Source: Sipunculus nudus
Taxonomy: Eukaryota; Annelida; Sipuncula; Golfingiida; Sipunculidae
Assembly: GCA_026874595.1 (NCBI GenBank)
Contig: CM049320.1
Span: forward strand, 39,494,714 to 39,558,713
Reading direction: 5' to 3'
Length of the DNA: 64,000 nt
Below, piece after piece: positions 57,201 through 64,000 of the stretch. Under the pieces are notes generated by a model. It had not been told where the DNA came from and did no database searches. It saw only the letters and a program-made list of their open reading frames with translations. How positions within the stretch are numbered: the first letter of the stretch is position 1; the number at the start of each line of letters is the position of its first letter. A program made the translations under genes and the position numbers.

Positions 57201-60073
57201 GTGTACAGGCGCCGTCCTGGTCGGACTGTTCATCACCATGGAGCCACAGATCTGGGGACTTGATAATAATTCTTCAGGAGGCGGCGAGGGCCCAGAACAG
57301 TCCATAACGACTCGCATCTTATGGCCGATGTGTTTTGCACTTGGTTTCGTTCCTGCAGCCATTTTAAATGTTATCCAAGAGAGAGAAATGAAGGATAAGG
57401 AGGTAGGGTTTTGAGATGGCTCAGACTTAAATATCTTAACTCGTTTGAAACAACACCCACGCTTTGGTATTAATTCTATAGTACGTTCCACTTCCTCTTT
57501 CCTCCTTATTTTCGCCATATTCTCCAAGAGAGACACACATGTCAAACGAAACTGCCACCAATAGCAGAAATAAGAATATTATACATATTTTTCTGTTCCA
57601 TAAATGCTTAAAATACAAATAAAATTCACTTTATGGTCTAGTTGACATGTCTCCTGTATATTCTTGGTTCATGACGTCCCCAACAAGCCAACAAGTGACA
57701 ATTGTTATCCTTTTGGGATATGGTTGTGACGTACTTTGTGATGTGACAGTTAAGCCCATTCACGAGGAGAATACATGTTTATGCCTACCTGTAAACAGGG
57801 ATCGACAGCTCTTGATCATTGGTCCCGTGAATATGGATGCCTCTTTTGTGCGTAACGTCTATTATGACGTCATCACTGTTCCCTACAGAAAGAAACTAGT
57901 TGCTCATTAAGTAGGTTTAAATTGTTTACAGAAAAATGACAGAAGGTAGGTTATCAAATAAAAAAAGTTAATTACGCATTTTCCTCTTTTAGCCATAGAA
58001 TCAAAACATTTTTACATTCTTTGACTTGCACTGTAAAAACTAAACGCAAAAAGGTGGACAGGAGAGGTGGTACGGACAATAGAATTTTTTGTGAGAAATA
58101 CTTTTAGTGAGAAAATACTTTTAAGATATTTACTTGTTTTCATATTTAATATATTGATGTGTAATCCACCTTTATAATTTTATCCCGGGTATATTATTAA
58201 TGCATATATTCAAAGTAAGATAATTTGCCAGACAAAACAATTTTATCGGATTTTATATAATTTGTTTTGTAAATAATATACAAATGTGGACAATCGTCTG
58301 ATCAAGACTGCGGTTCTCGAAGAGACTCCTGAGAGGCCAATCAGTTGGTTCACTGATGCTCGGGAAATAGCTCAACATCGTTTACAATTAATGGAATAAT
58401 GGACGATGAAAACTACAAATAGATAATATTGAAGAGGTCGTTGATTTTTCAAGATGATAACAAATGGCTAGAGCCTGTGTAACTAAAATTAGACTTCAAC
58501 AGAGTAAACTACACTTGTTCTTTCTGCAATGTTCTACAGCGTTTAAGGACTATGTCCACATGAAACATGGTTCATAATATGCGATGTCTTTCATTTAATT
58601 CATTTACGAAATTTCCTTTTGCAAAATGGGTGGGGGGTTAATGTTATCAGTTCTGAGTTGTGTTATAAGAAGCAAATTCGGTTTGGGGGTTCAGAGAAAG
58701 CATTTTCATGGAAGCGCCACTGTGGACGGTGTGTATCGGCTTAGGTTGTTTACCGTGTCAGGGGATGTCCCCTTCGTTCGGTGTGGGATTTGTTATTCGA
58801 TTTTCATTTAATTTTAAAGCAATTTTGTAGCAATATCGGTTGAAAATAAGAGTGATAATTCTCAAGTAAAACCCTTTGCTTTTTGGGCATTCATTTTGTT
58901 GAAATTGGTTGAATATATCTTATTCACAGTCGTTTTGGTGTTTTAATGATTTCTGAAAGACTGTTATTCATTGATATTTCACGAATTTGCAAAACTATGA
59001 CACGTTTTTATTAATACTTGATATCTTTACCGATATAAATGAGATATTTTTTTGGGGCATAATCACATTTGTTTAATTGCGAAAATGTGGGGTATATAAT
59101 ATGGTATAATATATCTTCGTTGCTCTAACCGAATTGCGCCAATAACACCAGCAAGTTTACGTATAGTTACCCGGTACAATTTTCTTATATTTCATTCACA
59201 GGGACACTCTCTGAATTTCCTGATGTGGATGAATATTTTCCAGTTTCTGGCACTGGTCGCAGCATTCTGGAGCGACTTCATTCCCAGATTTGGAATGGTA
59301 ATTACAGGAACTCGTGAGCCGTGAACAAACGTCGAACCACCAGCAAGGATAAAGAAATACTTTTCTTAAATAGGCGTGTCCAATAACCCGCCGGTTTGGA
59401 AAACAAGAAAAACACGCATTTAACGTCTTATAATCATTTAAAGTACTTATTCCTTGAGAATTTGTAGATAATTTTATATATTTTACACAAATACACATAA
59501 AAAGAAGAATAAAAGAGAAAGGTGGAATGTTAAGTAGAAAAAAGTTTTTATAAAGAAAGAAAGGAAGAGTAGTTTCTGAAGTATTGTTTTTCTTACCGCT
59601 CAGATACTCATCCTAACTAAAAGCAGTGTATATTTATAATACAGATTCATATTATGAATTTTCAGGCGGATTCGGCTGAAGATTTCTGGGATCGTTTTGT
59701 CACTGGGCTACACTGTCACTTCAGCACCTCCTGTGGTGTCTTGGGACCGTCTTGGTTATTTATCACCACATTCATTTTAGCAGGTATCACTGGTTTGCTG
59801 CTGGTGAAGTACGCGGATGGAGCCATATATCTAGTTATCGTTAACGCTCTGGTTACTCCGCTTGGCGCCCTCTTCTGGTCATTGTTTGAAGCACAACCTC
59901 GGTTTCGTTGGAAGCCATCTTTCACCCAGACCACAGCGTTTACAATAGCAGGACTGTCTATAATGATGCCAGCTGTTGCTTTATATAATTATTTTAGTCA
60001 GAAGGAAGGAGCTTGGAGTAATCAAGGTTCAGGACAAAGCGAGCAAAATCAGGTTGAACAAACTCGATCATGA
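53685..60073 (+). CDS. CRT-like transporter, copy B, four exons
   Basis: Exons are 53685-54246, 57179-57402, 59202-59297 and 59666-60073; 1290 nt, 429 aa. Exons 1-3 have exactly the lengths of copy A and all phases match. By eye about 26 residues differ from copy A before the C-terminal tail, 16 of them in exon 1. The dileucine motif is kept as EREPLL (7-12) and the loop cysteines HCHFSTSC are unchanged. No stop or frameshift interrupts the transmembrane core, so it is probably functional. A 4-nt difference near the end shifts the frame and gives QVEQTRS instead of QMEETQDE. The start is fixed by an in-frame TAA 11 codons upstream of MAFS. Function as for copy A: a probable solute carrier of acidic organelles, substrate unknown. 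Confidence 0.88.
54900..55460. repeat. TCAGTATGTCTGTGTGTC-type intronic repeat, copy B
   Basis: Counterpart of 39.9-40.5 kb. A 161-codon frame crosses it but the corresponding frame in copy A is broken, so it is not coding. Confidence 0.55.
56535..56733 (-). mobile_element. Foldback element, copy 7
   Basis: It ends ATATCCTGGATCCGCCCCTG and sits at the same intron position as copy 5, so it predates the duplication. It lacks the inner 120-bp duplication of copy 5. Confidence 0.7.
57179..57402 (+). CDS. Transporter B exon 2
   Basis: 224 nt, acceptor CTCGCCAG, donor GTAGGG. Only two residues differ from copy A (I/V in segment 5, T/P in the loop). Confidence 0.9.
59202..59297 (+). CDS. Transporter B exon 3
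   Basis: 96 nt, acceptor ATTCACAG, donor GTAATT. Segment 7 carries Q in place of L (NIFQFLALVAAFWSDF), a polar change inside the membrane segment. Confidence 0.88.
59666..60073 (+). CDS. Transporter B exon 4
   Basis: 408 nt including the stop (TGATGA), acceptor GAATTTTCAG. Segments 8-10 are nearly identical to copy A; the last seven residues differ through a 4-nt indel. Confidence 0.92.
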   Translation, partial: ADSAEDFWDRFVTGLHCHFSTSCGVLGPSWLFITTFILAGITGLLLVKYADGAIYLVIVNALVTPLGALFWSLFEAQPRFRWKPSFTQTTAFTIAGLSIMMPAVALYNYFSQKEGAWSNQGSGQSEQNQVEQTRS

Positions 60074-60223
60074 TGAATAATCTGAGGCACACAAAGTTGA
60101 TTCTTAATTCTGTATTATGTATATACACCAGTCACTGTGATAAAGATACATCTTGTATATTTTATGCAATATGATATAGATGCATCTCAAAGACTTTTTT
60201 TATACATTGATAACAACAGATAA

Positions 60224-60229
60224 AATAAA
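60224..60229 (+). terminator. Poly(A) signal of transporter B
   Basis: AATAAA about 150 nt past the stop, at the position equivalent to that in copy A. Confidence 0.7.
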
Positions 60230-61409
60230 GCTGGGTTAATTTCAAAACGGAATTTTTATATGGGCTCGTGCAATTGAATATCATTATTGGAATATATGAC
60301 GTATTTTGATTAAATATATAAAGAACATTTTCTTCGTGCACTTTTGTACACATTCCGATCAGCAATGTTCATTTTCAATAGAGATTATCAAGATATTTTT
60401 AATGAAATGCTGTTAATTATTACACATACTAAGTAAAGATTTTCCTAAATAAGTTTATCATAAATATGTGATCATTTATACGTGATGTAGCTCTGAATAC
60501 TCCAACTAGACTTCATAATGCTGCTTCAATATATACGAATAACTCGACTTAGGAAAAATCATAGTATATTCTAATATGTTGCAGTGATATCAGCGTGCAC
60601 ATAGAAAGTACTAAACAATTCTCTGCAAACGCCAACATGAGCGTTATTTTGGTTAATAAATATGCAACCAGGCGCCTACCGGGCGAAATTTATGCGCCTT
60701 ATAATAATAAGCACCCCATCTTTTCGTAAAATACTCTTATTTTTACTTTCATTTTCCTGCAGGCAACGCTTTCTTCAGACCTCTGTAGAGACGCGTAATT
60801 ATGCATGCCCATGAAGTTACAGGACCTTAAATTGTATTATGTTTCTCATGAAATATTAAAGATACACGTTCGTGTGCTTACATTCTATCTCAATCATGTC
60901 CTGGCCCTGTGTATGCTATAGTGATAGCCATTAAACCTTTACACTATATATCTTATACAGTTATAGTGCTTTACGATCTGTTAAAATCTGTGTTTCCCCA
61001 GTGTATACTATTTTATTATGATCGAATGCTAGAAAACCTTGACCGCCACTGTAGTTTTGACAACACTACTGAAAAAAACCTAGTTGAATATATGGTTTCC
61101 TTCTTCCTAAAAAGGAGAGGTATTTACGACGAAGAAAAAATATTTACATTGCAACGGGCTTTTTTGTAACATGATAGATTCAGAATATATATCTGGCAAT
61201 GGACAATTTATGATAATTGATATGTAATGAAATCTTATAACCAGATTTGTTTGCCACCATTGAATCACTGTGAACAGTGCGATACTCTATTTTGACTTAT
61301 ATATATTCTATTACTATACCAACTCTCAAATGAAAAATTCTAACAGCTGCTGTGCCGGATTATCAAGGCGATACATTAGCATTTAGGTGTCATGCAACGC
61401 CTGATTTAT

Positions 61410-62045
61410 TTTTAATACAGTTGATAAATAATGCAATTAGTCAATGGAAATATTTGCTTCAACACGCTCAGATTATGTATAAACTGACACTTCCAAACCC
61501 TGCCTGCGGCTTTCTTGAATATTTCAATCCTAAAATTACACTCTTTTAATGCATAAAACATCTTTTTAAACGCCCCTTTACGCATCCTTTCCTCAACTGA
61601 GCCAAACCTTAACCAATAATTTATATCTGTATATCTATATGGTTAGCAGGTCTCTATATTTACTATAATGATCCAATAATAATTGTAGTTTTTAAACAGT
61701 TTACAAAACCTGAAGTACAAAGAAATACTGAATTCCAGCCTCGAGGGACACTTTAGGTCTCGTAATAAAGTTAATAAATACACCTGTATATCAACTAGTT
61801 CCAATCACACAGACGAGGTTATATCCTTGGATAGACTTCACAGGGATGCATCATTACAACGTTACTCTTTGGCCATCTGACTTTTAGCTGCAGAACAATA
61901 CCACCCGTTTTCAACTGCGCGAATAACGTGTCTGATTTAGATTAGCTCACAAGTATCCGGCTTAATGATTACGTATCGTTTTTTTAATAGAAATTCCTGT
62001 TTCTCAAATTATGGTTTAAAGTAAAAAAACCCCCACAAATTGTCT
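61410..62045. other. No gene recognised
   Basis: AT-rich DNA past the right edge of the duplication. Confidence 0.45.
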
Positions 62046-62049
62046 ATAC

Positions 62050-62680
62050 ATCAGAGCTGTAAGAAAGACGACCAGGGCAAACAGTCGGTGATTATCAACG
62101 ACTGTTTGTGATTGACAATGGGCGACCAGTCGCACACAGTCACAGACTCAGTCTCCTGAACAACACTCCAACAACCAATCGCATCGCAAGCAATCGCAGA
62201 TGTCGGCAACAGTCGCAAATGATCGCAAGTGAATCGCAAGTTTCTATGCCTGGTGCTCACTACCCGATATGTCTCCCGGCAAGCCACAAAGCGAACAGGT
62301 ATATCCTTTTGGATTTCCTGCTGTTGCAAGCTCAGTAGCAGATCGCCATCCTGAACGGTAATCAGGAAGTGTGAACGTGCGCGTCGGTAATTGTGACACT
62401 AAATCGGAACCAATTTTGCAAAAATCAGCGGTAAAAATCGCCCAACAATGCGGCGTATTAAAAAATCGGGTAGTGAGCATCCGGCTCAACATGCAACAAA
62501 CCTTGCGATAGTCTGCAACTACCAGTCGCAAGTCGCGTCGCAAGGCTCGCGCACCAGCGATCCACATGCCACGGTCATCGGCGACCAGTCGCAGATCCCT
62601 TGCGATTCTAGTTGAATCGCATCGCGTTGCAGCAAAAAAGCGCCAGTGGGCGGCAGGCTCAAGGATAATGCTGAACATCA
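62050..62680. repeat. TCGCA-rich degenerate repeat element
   Basis: Dozens of ATCGCAAG, AGTCGCA and GCGACCAGTCGCA copies occur in two clusters (62085-62250 and 62500-62640) around GGTGCTCACTACCCG and GGGTAGTGAGCATCCGG, which are inverted relative to each other. The 145-codon minus-strand frame here has a repetitive Arg-rich translation and is not taken as a gene. Confidence 0.6.
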
Positions 62681-62699
62681 AGACACAAGTGTTGAAACT

Positions 62700-64000
62700 G
62701 AAAGAGGTAACACTCCTATGACATAAATAACAGTTTAATCAGAAGGAATAAATGAGACGATCTCTTAAGTCGTGTGTTTGGCAAGATTCGGTCTAACGTT
62801 AGACCTAATTAATCCCTTTTCAAAGGAAAAGTCGACAGAAAATTTTCCCATGCGATGTTTCCCCAGTGTGCGGAGAAAGAAGAACTGTTGTGTCGTTTTT
62901 TATCAAGTTGTTCATTTCTCTACTAATTATATCTGTGCAGGTCTCAGGACTACCTCTAGAGGAGTAATTGAACTGGATTTTGCGAGATATATTATTTATC
63001 TCCAGCTCTTAATAGGCATTAACGCGTGTTCAGGTTGAGTAAATGCATTTTGCATAACATCAAATCATAAGAGCGTTATAAGAATGTCTGAGCGATAATA
63101 CCTCTCTTATCATTCATTATTGAGAGTCAGTCAAGTAATTAATTCAAAACTGTCACGAATCTGTTGGTTAAATCTCGACATAGTTACTGGGACAACATTG
63201 CAAACTAAAAATTACAGGAGATTGATACCTGAAACCAATATTTTCTATGAAATCTCTATGCAGGTTTTGCAACTGAAGTTAACTTATAAATTTTAAAATG
63301 TTTCCTGGATAAAACAGAATAATATTTGCTTTTTTCCAGTATTGTCGTACGGAAAAAAATATCGCAAATGAGCTTCAGGCTCCATGGACCCTTGTTTTTC
63401 ACTAAGTGCAGACCCAAGACCTGCAAATGGCATTATGGTTTAGATCGGGACAGAATGAAAAGAATAAAATATAATTACTGAGCCCATCTAGAATTCAGGA
63501 TACAGCTGATTAAGGGGGTTCTTCTGAGATATATCACATACTTGCATTTGATACAGTGGCATGGGCTGAGGGGAATTTCTGCCCCAACGTTCACCTGTTT
63601 GGCTACTAGAATAAATAATACCCACTCTTAGACTTCTTCAGATTTATCTTTATCAACTTAGGACTGCGAGGATAGCATTTTTTACACAAGCATTGCTTTG
63701 CTGGTAACATTTTGCTCAGAAGGCTACTTCCTCGAAGGTATTTGTTCTTTCGTTGAACAGTTTATTTGGCTGGGAACGGCGTTTTGTGACGAGTCTTGAC
63801 TTATCTACCTATTTCGACTTTACTACGCAGGGAAAGACCATTTTGGGACCTTAGAATGAGTGACATACAGGATCATGTTCCATAATAAATATGTTTATAA
63901 ATCTCGGGTTTACCAACTACATCTTCTCTTGTGATATTAAAATGATTTAAATTTCTCTTTCCTGACTAATCATGTTGACACCGTGATGCCCCCTGCTTAA
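62700..64000. other. No gene recognised
   Basis: Ordinary AT-rich DNA without a supported exon, RNA gene or repeat. Confidence 0.45.

Larger units (their letters stand above)
49600..61400 (+). repeat. Segmental duplication copy B
   Basis: About 11.8 kb, collinear with copy A. It is shorter mainly because the minisatellite is smaller and the LINE and hairpin insertions are absent, and longer upstream of exon 1. Confidence 0.88.

Noticed and set aside
57165-57545. 126-codon minus-strand frame across transporter B exon 2 (and 42617-43000 in copy A)
   Set aside because: It is antisense to a confident exon and runs into intron sequence.
62244-62681. 145-codon minus-strand frame
   Set aside because: Translation of TCGCA-rich repeats with a repetitive Arg/Asp composition and no domain.

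Overview
The window looks like nuclear DNA of an animal, most likely a marine mollusc or related lophotrochozoan. It is AT-rich, genes are split into small exons with GT/AG junctions, and the introns are full of tRNA-derived SINEs, foldback elements, decayed LINEs and microsatellites. No bacterial-type operons, ribosome binding sites or CRISPR arrays are visible. Most open frames of 60-100 codons are chance frames in repeat DNA.

Left part (1-15.3 kb): two minus-strand genes. The larger is a five-exon RANGRF (Mog1) gene, coding 14056 to 3438, predicted 195 aa. Downstream of it on the same strand are two spliceable exons (2553-2095) encoding the C-terminal 110 or so residues of an unidentified membrane protein. 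The RANGRF introns hold dispersed repeats, including a 278-bp tandem array with a 12-bp palindrome, and Tc1/mariner-like MITEs.

Transposon island (15.6-27.3 kb): four DNA elements lie almost end to end. (1) A foldback MITE. (2) A 4.27-kb element with 108-128-bp inverted repeats, spaced 12-bp iterons and a perfect 9-bp target duplication; its only recognisable gene is a spliced SGNH-hydrolase-like gene with its own TATA box and poly(A) signal. (3) A Tigger/pogo element with 114-bp inverted repeats and a broken transposase. (4) A candidate 4-kb element with a 9-bp flanking repeat, different iterons and a terminal hairpin, which contains a minus-strand LINE relic.

Middle (27.3-33.4 kb): repeat DNA with a MITE, tRNA-like SINEs, a 223-bp tandem duplication, an unusual cluster of a 15-bp motif, and a LINE relic. 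One weak exon candidate lies at 28.9-29.1 kb.

Right part (33.4-61.4 kb): a tandem segmental duplication. Each copy has a four-exon plus-strand gene for a CRT-like (chloroquine-resistance-transporter-like, drug/metabolite transporter superfamily) membrane protein of about 430 aa. Exon boundaries and phases are identical and the proteins are about 93-94% identical. Both keep an acidic dileucine motif near the N-terminus, suggesting the endolysosomal membrane. LINE relics flank the first copy on both sides. Later changes separate the copies: a LINE insertion and an 80-bp-arm hairpin in copy A, extra DNA upstream of copy B, a changed C-terminus in copy B, and different minisatellite lengths. The last 2.5 kb has one TCGCA-rich repeat and no recognisable gene.

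All homology calls are by eye from family knowledge. No database search or transcript evidence was available.
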